Assembly (NCBI RefSeq): GCF_002775205.1
Contig: NC_036444.1
Span: forward strand, 186,001-250,000
Length of the DNA stretch: 64,000 nucleotides
Direction of reading: 5' to 3'
From: Xiphophorus maculatus
Lineage: Eukaryota; Chordata; Actinopteri; Cyprinodontiformes; Poeciliidae
Shown: piece after piece, positions 10,645-26,430 of the stretch
How positions within the stretch are numbered: the stretch's first letter is position 1
Layout: each line of letters opens with the position of its first letter
Translations under genes and position numbers: made by a program
The notes under the pieces: model-generated
What the model was told of the DNA's origin: nothing
The model's input: the letters and a program-made list of their open reading frames with translations, nothing else
The model's database searches: none

Positions 10645-11317
10645 GACCGCAGATGGACAAGAGGAGAAGGTTCTGTGTGAACTGGACCTGAAGCGGACCG
10701 CTTCTGGGCCGCAGCGAGCTGCAGACCGAGGCGGAGGAGAAGCTCCGCCCCTCACGGCCCGCAGGCGGAGCTTGAGCGGGCCGCGGCGCCTCGGAGGGTC
10801 TGGAGCTTTGGAGGTTTTTGTTCAGATTCCTGATGCCTTAGAATATGGATGAGTCAGGATGAAGCTGAGATTAAATTATGATTCAAGTAGAATTAAATTC
10901 AGTTTGCAGGCTTTGCATAAATCTTTTATTTTAGCTGTTGATTAAAAAGATACTCAAATATATTTTTCTCACAAAATCTGATGTTATGCATCTGCCCCAT
11001 TGCTATTATTATTAGTGGTAGATTATTACAATTAAAGATCTGTATTATTAAAGATTATTATGACGCTTTATTTCTATGTTCCCCTTGATTTTCTGAAGGA
11101 TTCTGATAAATATTAAATTTTTATATATTCTTATACCGGTTCTACTGTAGCATCAGATTATGGGTGCTCAGATAAATACATGCCGATAAACCTCATAATA
11201 GATCATTAGAGATCAGCCCGTTATGAATGAGTGAATCATGCAGAGCAGTGAAGCAGCGCCATCTGGTGGAGGGAGTTGGTTCTTCGTACTGGTTGGTGAC
11301 TTCAGCTGTTGAACATG
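10645..11317. other. Upstream region of the SDR gene
   Basis: The first ~170 bp are GC-rich (CCGCAGGCGGAGCTTGAGCG and similar) and are the likely promoter/5' UTR of the minus-strand SDR gene. Beyond about 10860 the DNA becomes AT-rich with no gene seen. Confidence 0.4.
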
Positions 11318-12360
11318 AGGCGCTTTTCCACTGACCAGTCCCTGGCCGGTTAACGTCCGGCCCGGTTCGGTCTGGTTCTACCCCAGGTATTATCCGCTGC
11401 GTTCCCTGGGCGGGCCGTGAGCAGCAGCAGCTGGTGGAGCGTCCTTCAACAATGGAGAACCTCCTGGTTCTGGTTCTGATGGACCAAAATAAACCCATTT
11501 GTTTCATTTAGTCTTGTAGAAATTCATTGCTCGCCCGAACATAATGATAAAGACTCAGATCAGCTGATTATTTCACTATAATTACATTCTAGAACTTTAT
11601 TTTTTTAAATGTGCAACCTTTCGTATTTAGATAATGTGGTCAGAAGATAAAAACTAGTAGCCACGCCTAAGCTTTATTATATTTGAATAAAAAATAAATA
11701 AAACTCGCATCACAAGTTTACATTATGTAGTTTCACACCGTCTGTGCTAAACTGCAGGTCAGATGGCTGAGCAGCTTCACCGTTTCTCTCGTTTTTCCTG
11801 CTGTCTGTTCTTCAGAGCGGCTAACTGCTAACTGCTAGCAGCGCTGCTGCTAACGTTATGAATTGCGGTAGTTGGTGGCGAGGATGAAGGCGGAGAACAC
11901 AGGTTGTGGTGTGAAAAAAGATGATTATAACTCCCTCCGGGTAGAAAACAGACACAAGGCGTTCTTGATAGTTACTGGCATTTAATAACGATGCCGTGAG
12001 AACTGTACAAAGCACAAAATACATTTTTACAGAAAGAAAGACATTCTCATAGATAGACTACTACATAGCAAAACATTTACAATAATGTGGCTTGACTTAC
12101 AAAAAAACAGATGTATTACTTCACCTTTAAAAAGACGTGGCTAACAAACTCGATAAATTCTTCAAATAAACATTTCCACACAAAACTAAAATACAAAAAT
12201 GCGTACCTGACTGACCGCTTCAACCTGAAAGGGTTCAGAAAGAAACCAACCCAGCTACACGAGCCTCGGTGAACGCCTCACCGAACCTCCACCAACCAGG
12301 AAAATAAAGCATGCTGCCCTCTACCGAGTGCGGCGTGTAACTAAAAATATGAGCCTTTAT

Positions 12361-15684
<3,324 letters not shown>

Positions 15685-16104
15685 TAACAAATTAAACATT
15701 GGTTCCGCTCCGGTAACATTTGTACAACCTTTAATAAACATAAAATATTTTACCCTTTATCACTTTAACTTATCTACACCAACTTATAACCATGAAATTA
15801 ACCCAAACTGTAGAACTGCCGCTGATGGCAGCCACATTAATGATGAGTCATAAGTTGCACAATCCAGGCAGCACAGGTGAGCGACAGCAATAACTCCCAC
15901 ACCGGTAGCAACTGGTATAAAGGCTAGACATGACATGACAAACAGAATAGACGCAACAAGGAGCAGGGAACACAGGTGGGGTTAAATACACAAGGAAGGT
16001 AATCAAGGGAAACGAGGGACAGCTGAGGACAATCAAGGGTTGACGGGACAGAGACACAACCGAACACAGAAACCTAAATAAACACACCGAAAAACCAAAT
16101 CCTC
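15685..16104. other. Sequence of unknown origin between LINE copy A and family Y right half
   Basis: This stretch has no match in the second family-Y copy, so with 11866-12360 it is part of the DNA inserted in copy 1. It contains no coding potential. Its last part (CAAGGGTTGACGGGACAGAG and neighbours) looks like repetitive DNA but could not be assigned. Confidence 0.35.
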
Positions 16105-16464
16105 ACAGCTAAACTTAGCGCATGTGCTACTGCGCTGCTGCTGGTTAAACTCTGATTGCTCCTCCGACTGAGCAGCTCTGGTAGCAGTCGGCATGGAAAC
16201 GTAAATCACGAGCCAATCAGTGAATGCGGCCAGCAGCCAATCAAACCGTTTCGGCGCCGTCCCTGGTCATAGACAGGGTTCCTGTCCACTGGCTAGGTGC
16301 TTCTGGTTCTACCCCTGAACTAAGTATCTGTTCAGTTTCATGATTCACTGAAAATCTGAAAAAACAGCCGAGCAGAACCGGGCCGGATCTGTTAATGGAA
16401 AATTAATCTGGTGGTGACAGAACCGGGACAGAACACCGGGATCGGACCACTTGGAAAAGCGCCT

Positions 16465-17239
16465 TTATGAACTGGAAGATGGTTAATCACCATTAAAGAG
16501 TTTCACAGAAGAACAGTCTGGCAGAGAGGACAGGAAACGGCGTCATGGCAAAACATCCTGTCGGCCTGCAGAGAAGACGCCTGCCAGGACGTCCCACCGC
16601 GAGGACCCGAGTCTCTGCTACCCAGACTTCTGGTTTTCTTTCCAGTGAGGGATTCTCCCACCTGAGCGCAGCGTCTCTCAGTAGTGACGGACAGACGGAG
16701 CCTCATGAAGCTATGAAGTTTTCCAGCCCTTTGCTTTGCCCAAAGGTTCTTACTCGATGTTTCATTCATTCCTCACTACTGACATCTGCTGCTGAAACCG
16801 TAACAGCCTTGTCACTCAGTTAGATCATACTTCAAAAAACAGGTAAATGCAACATTGTCTCAAAGTTTTCACCAAACCCATTTTTAGTAACAGAAGAGTC
16901 ACTGAAATCACATTTAATTCTGATATGTTTTAGTTATGAAAATGATTTGTAGCCAATCTAATCCTGGTATATGTTGACCATCAGTGGTTGTGTTGTGTTT
17001 TCTTTAGACTGATTTGACAATAAAGACATTCGATGTTTTAGTGTCTTGGGAGTGCAGTGCTTGTTGGGGCATTCGCTTTTTCTTGGATTTCTAACTGGCT
17101 CTGGTCCCTTATATTTCACTACATGCAGAATTTTAGTCTTGCAACACCATTAAATCAGTTTCTGCTGAGCAAAACTGATATATCTTTGCTGACCAGACTA
17201 CAAATCATAGTGGGAATTTCCAGATGGTGAGAGATTGGG
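16465..17239. other. Intergenic, nothing recognised
   Basis: No gene or clear repeat boundary was seen. Short ORFs on both strands match nothing recognisable. Confidence 0.35.
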
Positions 17240-17714
17240 AGGTGGAGGGTTAATAATTATTATTATTTAAGAAGAACTTTATTGTTAGCGATCATTTCAA
17301 AGTATTCCCAGATGTTAGATATTTTATTCTTGCTGGCTCCATTTCAGATAATCAAGTTTTTTTGTGTAGCACATTTCAGCAACAATGCAGTTGAAAGATA
17401 TTTACATTATAAAACACAAAAATATAAAGACTGTTATATTTGCACAGGGGACACTGAACCTTCTCCTTGAATTCATGAGAACATATTCTGATGCGATGTG
17501 ACCCATCAGACAAGATATTCTGAGTTTGGCTGATGGTAGATTGATCAAACAGAGACAGGATACATCCCAAGTGTTAATGATCTTACTTGCCATCTTCACC
17601 AGACTTTGAATTTGAGTTTTTAATTTAACTGTAAGATTTCCAAACCATCCAATAATGCCATATCTCAGAATAGACTCCACAGTTGCCCTATAAAAGATCA
17701 ACATTATCATTATC
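17240..17714 (-). mobile_element. 5'-truncated LINE fragment, different subfamily
   Basis: On the minus strand the frame at 17402-17716 includes FYRATVESILRYGIIGWFGN, which is the C-terminal region after the RT palm in L2/CR1-type LINEs. The 3' side has AAGAACTTTATTGTTAG next to an ATT-rich tail. It differs clearly from copies B and C, so it is an older or different subfamily. Confidence 0.65.
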
Positions 17715-17946
17715 ATGTTAGCTACATGGTGACTAGCTAATGTTAGTTACATGGCAACTAGCTAATGTTAGCTACATGGTGACTAGCTAATATTAGCTAC
17801 ATGTTGACTAGCTAATGTTAGCTACATGGTGGCTAGCTAATGTTAGCTACATGACTAGCTAATATTAGCTACTTGTGACTAGCTAATGTTAGCTACATGT
17901 CGAATAGCTAATATTAGTTACATGACTGCCTAATGTTAACTACATA
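17715..17946. repeat. Minisatellite with TTAGCTACATG / ACTAGCTAATG units
   Basis: About 11 imperfect copies of a 21-27-bp unit built from GACTAGCTAATGTTAGCTAC, with the palindromic word CTAGCTAG-like core. The same array resumes at 20150-20240, so the LTR-like segment and LINE copy B lie inside it. Confidence 0.9.
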
Positions 17947-18660
17947 GTGTTAAGGAAAAGGATTATTTTAGTGCTAAAAATATACTTAATCTTACGACAT
18001 GGGTAAAGGCATAGACAATACTCTTATTTGGAACAGGTCTCGTCTGAGATGCGGTAAGCAGACAAAGCAGGGCCTTTTCCTCCCCCGCTGACACACAGAG
18101 CAATAAAATTTACAGTCCGAAAGGGGTTAGAGACTTCTTGGCGCCTCTCCCCGTATCAGACGGAGATGAACGCGAAGTAGTCCGCCCTTTTACTTAGATA
18201 AAAACCAGACATCTGAGCTGTAATGAGGGGAGTTTCCAAGTTTCTTTGGGGGCCGAACAGGTCTCTGAGTGGTCGAACAACAGAACGCCTTCCTTGCATA
18301 TATTAAATAGGGAAACACCTCTTTAGTTTAAAAATTCCAGGTCAGCAAACCGAGAGAGAGTTTTTTTCCATCTTTTTCTCCACGTGGGCGCCTTTGTCTG
18401 TCTCTGTGTTTCGTGTTGTCTGTTTCCCCTTGTCTGTATAAAATGTATATCTCTGTATCTCTGCAGCTTTGTTAACTGATTCATGCGTTGCTTTGTATGA
18501 ATTAAACTCTGTGATCTGTGACGTCAACACGCTTTGTTGTTTCGTTTTAGCAGCACGCGGTCGCTGCACGTCGCCCACGGAGAACGTCACTCGTCGAGGA
18601 TCCCGGGCAAAATTAAAAGAGGAAGAAGGAGCCAAACGTTTTGTCCAAAGCTAGCATTAA
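17947..18660 (+). mobile_element. Possible solo LTR or LTR-like segment
   Basis: This lies inside the surrounding minisatellite. It starts TGTTAAGG, contains TATAAAA at 18437-18443 and an ATTAAA signal at 18501-18506, a promoter-polyadenylation order like an LTR. No second copy, primer-binding site, coding frame or clear target-site duplication was seen, so this is tentative. No product can be predicted. Confidence 0.3.
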
Positions 18661-18675
18661 ATGATCCTCTCTTTT

Positions 18676-20157
18676 TAATAATAGATAGATAGATCGTAGA
18701 TAAATCTTTATTGTCATTGTCACAAGAACAACGAAATTTAAAAAGTGCCATCAGTCAGTGCATATGCTTAAAAACAAAAAATAACCGTCTCACAATTTAC
18801 ACACAATGTAAGAAATAAATAACAAATAACTGAACTAATAAGTAAGAACAGCCACATTCTCACATACATCATTTATGATGATTAATGTTTGTTTTTGATT
18901 GCATTTAGTTTTGTTATTGCTGTCGGGTAGAAACTGTCTCTGAGACGGTTGGTTCTGGTTCTGGTTGCTCTGTATCTTCTGCCTGAAGGCAGCAGTGTGA
19001 ACAGAGAAGGTCCGGGGTGAGAAGTGTCCTTTGTGATGTGTTGTGCTTTTCTTAGACAGCGGTCGCTGTGCAGGTCCTCCAGTGAGGGGAGAGGGCAGCC
19101 AATGATTTTTTGGGCTGTATTCACAACCCTTTGGAGAGCTTTCCTTTGAGCCGTAGTGCTGCTGTTATACCAGACGCAGATACAGTAGGTCAGTATGCTC
19201 TCTATGGAGCACTTGTAGAAGGACACCAGCAGCTTCTCCTTGATGCTGTTCCTCCTGAGAACCCTCAGGAAGTTCAGTCTTTGCTGGGCCTTTTTTTATC
19301 AGCTCCAAGGTGTTCATGTTCCATGTGAGGCCCTGCTCAATGTGGACCCCCAGGAAACGGAAATCAGCTACCCTCTCCACACATTTTCCCCCAATGGTTA
19401 GTGGTGTAATGTCCGTTTTATTCCTCCTGTAATCTATTATGAGTTCTTTTGTCTTTGAGTTGTTGAGGAGCAGATTGTTCTCCCTGCACCACTGCAACAG
19501 CCGCTCCACGTCACCCCTGTAGGCGGACTCGTCGCCTCCTGAGATGAGCCCCACCACTGTGGTGTCATCAGCAAACTTGATGATGGTGTTGCTGTGGTGG
19601 GCAGAGGTGCAGTCGTATGTGTACAGACAATAGAGCAGGGGGCTCAGCACACAGCCCTGTGGAGAGCCAGTACTAAGGCTGAGGGCAGTGGATGTATGTT
19701 TCCCCACCCTAACTCTCTGCTGTCGGTTGGTCAGGAAGCTCAGAATCCACATGCAGGTGGAGTGAGGGAGGCCCAGGTCCCCCAGTTTGTCCACCAGTCT
19801 GTGAGGGAGGATGGTATTAAAAGCAGAGCTGTAGTCTACAAAGAGCATCTGCACATAGCTCCCCTGCTGTTCCAGATGTGACAGAGCAGCATGGAGGGCC
19901 GTGATCACAGCGTCCTCTGTGGATCTGTTGGCTCTGTAGGCAAACTGGTGGTGGTCAAAGCCAGGAGGGAGAAGTGCTGTGATGTGACCCCGGACCAGTT
20001 TTTCAAAAGACTTCGTCACCACAGGGGTTAGTGCCACTGGCCGGTAGTTGTTGAGGCAGGAGATGTGAGGTTTCTTGGGTATGGGGACTATGGTGGAAGA
20101 TTTCAGGCAGGATGGGACTGTAGACAGGGCTAGGGACTGGTTGAAGATGGTAACTAG
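18676..20157 (-). mobile_element. 5'-truncated L2/CR1-type LINE, copy B
   Basis: The minus strand carries a reverse transcriptase region from YRPVALTP (just above 20037) through DYSSAFNTI, a [10 protein letters not shown] block and FADDTTV to the C terminus at 18882. The 3' tail is a GATA-type short repeat near 18676-18695. Two overlapping frames (19165-20037 and 18882-19226) are separated by one extra T in a T7 run at 19291-19297; copy C has T6 at the same place. Apart from that the RT is open, so the copy is young. It is truncated at about 20157. Confidence 0.9.
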
Positions 20158-20240
20158 CTCATATTAGCTACATGACTGGCTAATGTTAGCTACCTGGTGA
20201 CTAGCTAATGTTAGCTACATGACTAGCTAATGCCAATATA
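20150..20240. repeat. Continuation of the TTAGCTACATG minisatellite
   Basis: Three to four units of the array at 17715-17946, on the far side of LINE copy B. Confidence 0.85.
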
Positions 20241-20985
20241 TCATGTTAAGCTTGTTAACAAGGGTAGGCTACTAATTTCGTTATCTATGTTCAAAAGTGG
20301 ATAGTGCTGGTTACATTTACTTTAGTAACTTTTTTGGGGAAACTATAAGAATAATTTTAATGCACTGCACTTGATATTAGTCTTTTACTTGACTAATATT
20401 ATTTCTACTCTTGCTTGATTAGACTGATTTTGCATAAAGAAATTGACTTCAGATAGGAAACCTTAGATTTCTGCAATATATGAGCTAATGTCTGTGTAAA
20501 TTTGAGTATAATTACTCAGCATTTTATACATGTCACTGTTTATATCCTTTCTGTTTATTTTGTATGAATAAACATGGTTATTTTATTTGAAATGTTACAT
20601 TAAGGTTTGTTTACGCATCTATATTAAAGTAAAATCTCGTTTATTCTCCCTCCCCCCAATGTGTTACATGAGGCATTCATACTCACATAGCTCTTCGCCT
20701 GACCTTTGACCTTTGTTGACTCTCAGGGGATTCAGGTGGACCAGCAGCAGGTTCTGGGAAATACCCAAAACAGGTGACAATGTTTACCTTATCGGTGACG
20801 AGGCTCCTCCCCCTCATCCTCATCCTCCTCTTCCTCCCACACAAAGTGGGTAACTGAAATATAATTAATGTCTTTTTACCACCAAACCCCTGAAAAAAAT
20901 AAAGAAAATAAAGAGCAACTTTATTCATTTATATCCATGACAGAAAACTCAGACTGGATCCGGTGGGTGGAAAGTAAGGATGTTC
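20241..20985. other. AT-rich intergenic DNA
   Basis: No coding sequence recognised. AT-rich to about 20650, then more mixed. Confidence 0.35.
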
Positions 20986-21086
20986 CACTCATGAACAGGA
21001 GGTGGCGCTGTGCACCTACAAGTCGCTTGCGATCCTCTAACACAGAAAGGAAGAAGAAGAAAAAGATCTGAGAGGTCCAGCTGCAG
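20986..21086 (+). other. Possible non-coding first exon of the SPATA2-like gene
   Basis: A purine-rich sequence ends in CAGCTGCAG followed by the donor GTGAGG at 21087. The coding exon of the SPATA2-like gene opens with an acceptor (CCTCAG) two bases before its ATG, so an upstream non-coding exon is expected; this is the best donor seen. This is inference only. Confidence 0.25.
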
Positions 21087-22640
21087 GTGAGGTTCTGTTT
21101 CTTCTTCTTCTGTTTGGACCCATGTCCGAACCGTCCGCCTCCACTTGGTGTTAGAGCCAGCGCTGGCTTCAGAACCGAGACTTCTTTGAGAAAAAGGAGA
21201 AATGTGTTTTGTTTTGAGAATTACTGAAAGCCCGGTTGGTGTCGAACCTCAGAATTAAGGCGTTTGGAGTTGACCAAAACCGAGCTTTTATTCGGGGCGG
21301 GTCCGGGACAGGACCGAACTTTACTTTGGATCAACCTCAGAACTTTAAACGGCGCTGAAGTTAGCTTCCGGTTCGGTGGTTCATTAATGGGCTATTTCAC
21401 GAGTTTAAGGAATCAGGTCTACTTTTGACTATCTAGAGTTTTAGTCGAACCTAATTATTCTACTGATCCCTCAGATTCTTGAAAACATGGTTTATGGTTT
21501 GGAAACGTTTTCATTTATCTGGAAAGACATTTTTTAGCAATTAAATGAGCATAAACGGAGTTGAGTTTTAAAACCGCAGAGCTGGGACCAGTTGAACAGG
21601 GACCAGTCCAGTCCCAGTTAAGCTTAGGGTTGATCTGCATTGATTCTGCTGGCTATAGCGGCAGTTTATGAATGAAGGAATGAAGAACAACCGGTTGGTT
21701 CTGAATGACTGACGCTGTTAAAGAGGAAAGACAAAAACCGGAACAAAACAGTTTCAGATTGGTGGCATTACATCAGGGTTGGACCTGTAGTGTGGGTCCA
21801 GAGCAGCACAGTTCTGGTTCTGATCCAATCTGCACCTCTGATGACAACACAAAAATACCCAGAATTTCACTGGTTACCTGCTATTTTATATCATGTAATC
21901 AGATATAATCTGGGCTTATTTGGGCTGGTTTCACTGCGGCTTCAGGTTCTGTCTGACCCGGTCCAAAAAATGAACTCATTTCTTCCAAACCTTAGACGGT
22001 CAGAACCTTCTTCAGGTTTCCTGCTTAAGTTTCATTTGAGCTCAAACTTTATTGGCAGATTTTGGCAGTTACATAAAATAATGATAAAAAGTAATAAAGA
22101 AACAACACAACACACATCGTAGTAAACAGAAGGAAAAATGCAACAAACTAAAGTTTTTATTCTTAGAATCTTATTTTGAACTAGAGCTGATTTTAAAAAA
22201 CATTAAAAAAATACAACAGGAAATAGCCCTTTACTGCACCTCTGAATCACAAGCTAACTTCAGCGTTGAGTTCAGGGCACTGAAGTTAGCTTCCGATTCT
22301 GAAATTCAATTTTTACTTCAAAGAACAGCAGAAATAATTTCTGTAAGGAACTGCTTCAGGAAGAACAACAGAAAAGCCAATAACTTTACACAGAGACAGA
22401 TTGACCTATTTGATTATATTAAAACTTCCACTTCCGGTTCATAATGTCCCTGTCTGGTTTTATTAATTCTGGATTTATTTTCTTACTTCTGATGAAAGCT
22501 GATGGAGAACTGGAAAGACAGGAACTGACATCATCACTGATTAAAACAGTAAAAGTTTGGGAAAATGCCCCATAGTTTTAATCATTTTCACAAATAAAAA
22601 CCTTAAAAATATAAATTAAGATGTTTTAAATAGCTATTTA
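21087..22640. other. Probable 5' intron/intergenic, no gene seen
   Basis: No protein-like ORF. The stretch from about 22030 to 22110 is rich in short AT words. Nothing else can be supported. Confidence 0.35.
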
Positions 22641-22880
22641 TTATGGTTGTGGCAGCATCATACTGTGGGAAGATGGGCAGAGATAATCAAAACACTCAGC
22701 TGAGACTGGGGTCAAAGTTCAGCTTACAGCAGCCAGAAATATTATGGTTCAATTCAAAGCTCATTCATGGGTTGGAACGGCCTAGTCAAAGTCCAAACCT
22801 GAATACGTTGCAATCTGTGGGAAAACGGCTGAAGACGCCCTAACCCCAGAGGTTCTGCAGAGTTCTGACTCAGACAGGAG
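22641..22880 (+). mobile_element. Tc1/mariner transposase relic
   Basis: The sequence contains GTGGCAGCATCATACTGTGG and GAACGGCCTAGTCAAAGTCC; translated, the latter gives RPSQSPNLN, the Tc1 RPSQSPDLNP motif that carries the second catalytic Asp. The frame then decays. It shares its order with the relic at 7300-7530. Confidence 0.75.
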
Positions 22881-23028
22881 GGATATAAAAACACTCCACA
22901 CTTTTCAGATTTCATTAGTGATGAATATTAAAGCCACGATCCTCCTCTTCCTCACAATGAAGGTCCACTCGCTGGGTACCGAGTTCGGGTCCTGGTCCCG
23001 GTTCTGATATTCTTCTCGTCCCTCAGAG

Positions 23029-25988
23029 ATGCGCGGTGTGGACCTGGTCCGGGCGTACGACCGGGTTCTGGAGCAGCAGATCCTGAGTCGGGGGTCGTGC
23101 CGGGCCTGTCAGGACGAGGTGTTGAGGTCAGAGGTCGAGGGCCTCCTGGCGACCTCCGACCCCCGGGAGCTGCACAGCCTGGGCCTGGAGCCGCTGCGGC
23201 TGATGGAGGAGGTTCTGGAGGCCCGGCGCGGTCCGGGTCTGCGTGGCCTGGCCCGGACCTTCGAGGTTCTGGAGCAGGCGGCATTGAACCTGTACCTGGG
23301 CCCCTGGAGGGAGGAGTACCGGGTGATCAAGGTACCGCCGGACCCTGGAGCGGCCGACTGACGAACAGTATAATTATTATTATTTACTGTCTATAACAAT
23401 AATTTATTGTTCAGAGCCAAAGTGCAATTCCTAAAACAATTCCTTTGCTTTCATCTGTAATGATCCAGATCTGCTAAGTTAACATTTTTCTCCCACATGT
23501 GAACTAACTTTAACTAAAAGTAGATTTATTCAGTTTTATTAAAATCTGAGCTGTGTTTTGTGAAGCTGCACTGTGAAGCTGCGCCCGATGTTCTTAAAGG
23601 CGCAGGTCGTCATGGAGAATTTTCTAAACTGAGCCAATGTTAGCATAAAGTTAGCTTGAAGCCTCCTCAGCCTTTAACGTTGTGGCGTTTCATCTGCTTT
23701 GGTCCAGATGTACTCCGGTACCTTCACCCACTGCGTCGCTCCGGTACTTTCGGCGCCGCAGACTGAGGAAGTGTTCGGCCTGCTGGGGTACCGGCCCGGC
23801 CCGGCCCAGACCCGGTTGCTGCGCCTGCAGCCTGCTGGCGGCGTGGCGGCGCCGCGGGAGCTGCTGTGCCTGGCCTGCGCCTTCTTCCTGGCCCGCTGCG
23901 AGTGTCACCTCCTGCTGGCCGCCCTGGGAAAGCGTGGCGGCGCCCGCTGGGAGCTAGGCGTGGTGCGGGAGCTAGGCGTGGTGCGGGAGCGGCGGCAAGG
24001 CCAGCGGCTGCAGGTACGGCTGCTGAACTTTGACCTCAACTTTAATGCATCACCTTGTCTCCAGGTCTCATCTTTATTTACTCTGATTTCCTTCCAGGAG
24101 CTTCTTCTTAGACAGGAATTTCAGCATTTAACTGAAAAACGATTAAAGTATTTATAGCAGATGTTTCTCCTGAACCATTAATCCAGTTCAGCCCGGTTTG
24201 CCTCAGAACCTCCAGGTGGAGCCTCACCTGGGGCTGACCAGGTGGTTCTAAACCGTAACCGGCCCTTTAAATATTGCTGACACGATAAAACCGCTTCCAT
24301 GATTGAAAACATGAACTACTGTATTTGTTCTGTAAACACAAAAGCTTTTAATAATAAATATTCACAGAATATCACAGAATTATATAAATTCCACGGAGCA
24401 TTGTGGTTTTTCTCAGTAATAATTGGGTCAAACGCCGGCGCCATCTTATGACATCATCAGGTAAGTCAAACCTGAAACGACCGATTAACAGAAGCGCAGG
24501 GAGTTGATCAGAGCGATTTCTCTGCTGTTTTGGAGGAAGGATCCACATCGAGTGACGAGGAGGGAGTCGGAAGCCATATTTAGTATTTATTGATCCATAA
24601 AGTCCAGGAAGTGACGATGACTCAAACGTTTCTGGGAAGAAGAAACGGTGAAGGTTTGGATCTGAACGTCTGTCTCCTTCTGATAACCGTAAATATCTCA
24701 GGGTTGTTTTCTTAGGGATTTTCACTCTGTGTTCATGTTGTCTGTAGAAAGAAAGCAACAATATATTATATTTTAACTATTTACAATTAGGCTAATGAAA
24801 TTATTTACAGAACTTCAGCTTCCTCACCATGTATACGTTTGTCTCATTTTTACAGGGACTCGCACACAAAAGTCAAAAGGTTTTTAACTGATGAAAATAC
24901 GGAGCGACTGTTTGCTGGTAGACATGGCGGATACACGTTTGACTGCTATGTTTTGACTGACCCTGATTATGTCACAAGATGGCGCCGCTGCTCTACTTTC
25001 TGTAATCTGTGAGAAATATTTATTATTAAAATCTTTAGTGTTGCAAAATTAAAGCAGCAGTTTGTCTTTTCAAATCATTTTGTTGTGTCAGCGATACTTT
25101 AGGAGCTCCAAGTCTGGAAATGATGGAGGACTGCAAGTCAAAGGAGTCTGACCTTTGACCTGCAGGTGTCTGAGCTCAGCTTCTGCTATGGTTTGGTTCT
25201 GGTCCAGTTGGTTTTAAAGGCCCGGTTCTTCTTCTGCCACTGGAAGCGATTGAAGCTGGATGTTTGTCTTTGGACAGGTTGCCATTGACAACACTGAGCG
25301 GCTGCTGTCTGTCCCGGAGGACGCAGAGGGAGAGTTGGACCTGTACCGGGACGACAGCACGGCGCCCCCTGGTGGCCAGCGGCGCAGCAACGGGCCGGTG
25401 GCGGCGCCCCGCAGCAGGATGTTTGGTCCGGTCGTTCCCCCGCCGCTGGAGGCTGAGAGAGGGCGACCCCATGACCTATGCGGCTGTCTCCGTGCGCCTC
25501 CGCTTAGTCTCCAGCGCTGCCTGGACTGCGGTGTCCTCCATGACATCACTTGCGTCCACCTGACCGACTGCAACCTGCAGCGCCACCAGGTGGAGCCGGC
25601 GAGCGGCGTCCCAGAGACGGGGCCGGAGACAGGGGAGGAGTGTCCCCGAGACGCCGTCCCCGAGGACACGGCCACCTCCGGTGACACCGCCGCCTCTCAG
25701 CCAATCAGCTACCACTGTGAAGCGGCCAGCGCCAACCCCCACCTGCTGTGCCTCACCTGCAGAGCTGTCCACGGCGCCGCCTGTGTGGAGGGCAAGCTGT
25801 GCCGCTTGGCCCACCGGACCCGCTGCCTGGGGACGTGTTCCTGCGGGAAGTCCTGCTGCGGGACGCCGCGTGTCCTGTGCCTCTACTGCGGCGACGAGTT
25901 CTGCAGGGACTGCTGGTACAAGAACCCGCTGACCTGCGTCTGCGGACGCAGCTTCCACCTGTCCACCGACCTGTCCACCTCCGTCTGA
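23029..25988 (+). CDS. spata2l: SPATA2 / SPATA2-like family protein, three coding exons
   Basis: Coding exons 23029-23331, 23708-24013 and 25278-25988 join in phase 0 with GT-AG boundaries to give about 439 residues. Residues 1-200 correspond to the PUB-domain region of SPATA2 proteins, with the characteristic LARTFEVLEQAALNLYLGPW stretch at the end of exon 1. Exon 3 has an ELDLYRDD motif as in SPATA2L, then Cys-rich segments at about 271-301 and 355-430 (CLTC, CSCGKSCCG, CLYCGDEFCRDCW). SPATA2 uses its PUB domain to bind the deubiquitinase CYLD and link it to the LUBAC ubiquitin ligase in TNF-receptor signalling; SPATA2L also binds CYLD (family knowledge). Length and N-terminal half fit SPATA2L better, while the long Cys-rich C terminus is closer to SPATA2, so the paralog call is uncertain. 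An alternative acceptor at 25166 leads to a stop and was not used. Confidence 0.72.
24014..25277 (+). other. Intron 2 of the SPATA2-like gene
   Basis: Intron from GTACGG to TTTGGACAG. It contains no other gene; ORFs on the minus strand around 24372-24761 do not resemble known proteins. Confidence 0.6.
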
Positions 25989-26061
25989 GGACTTCCTGCT
26001 CTTCGGGCTCAATGAGCCGAACCTCAGTGCCTGAGAGATCAACACGTTGCAAGTTCACTTT

Positions 26062-26430
26062 GTTGCAGCAAACAGGAAGGGCGGGACGGACCGCTGTCAG
26101 TCCCATAGCTTATTTGGAAGCGGGACCATTGCACTCCGGAAGTGAAGGGGGCGCTATTACCTACATTATCCACGGTCTCCCATTTTTATTTTCTTTTGAA
26201 ATCTGTGATATATCTTCACTTTTGGGAAGGATTTTCACTCTCAGCATGTATTTGAACTTCTATCTTTTATTTTCTTCAGCTCAGCTCACAGTTTCTAATA
26301 AGTTCTGTAGCTTTCTGTGAACTTCTAAATCTGCTCCTTAGTCGCATCTTTTCGGGCCTGATACTGCCTCTAGTGGCGTGGGGTGGTAACACAATTAATA
26401 AAATTACATTACTAAATCAGAATACCACAG
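26062..26430 (+). mobile_element. TIR element (family R), left part
   Basis: The segment starts with TTGCAGCAAACAGGAAGGGC and includes GAAGTGAAGGGGGCGCTATT. From about 26220 to 26410 it matches 32141-32330 closely (TAAATCTGCTCCTTAGTCGC, TGCCTCTAGTGGCGTGG). The matching right end is lost here. It lies in or just after the 3' UTR of the SPATA2-like gene. Confidence 0.65.

Noticed and set aside
10645-10755. Upstream in-frame ATG extending the SDR protein by 37 residues.
   Set aside because: The extension is low-complexity and the ATG at 10644 sits at the normal distance from the nucleotide-binding loop.
25166-25277. Alternative third exon of the SPATA2-like gene beginning at the acceptor at 25165.
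   Set aside because: The frame runs to a stop within about 40 codons and loses the conserved ELDLYRDD and Cys-rich parts; the acceptor at 25277 keeps them.
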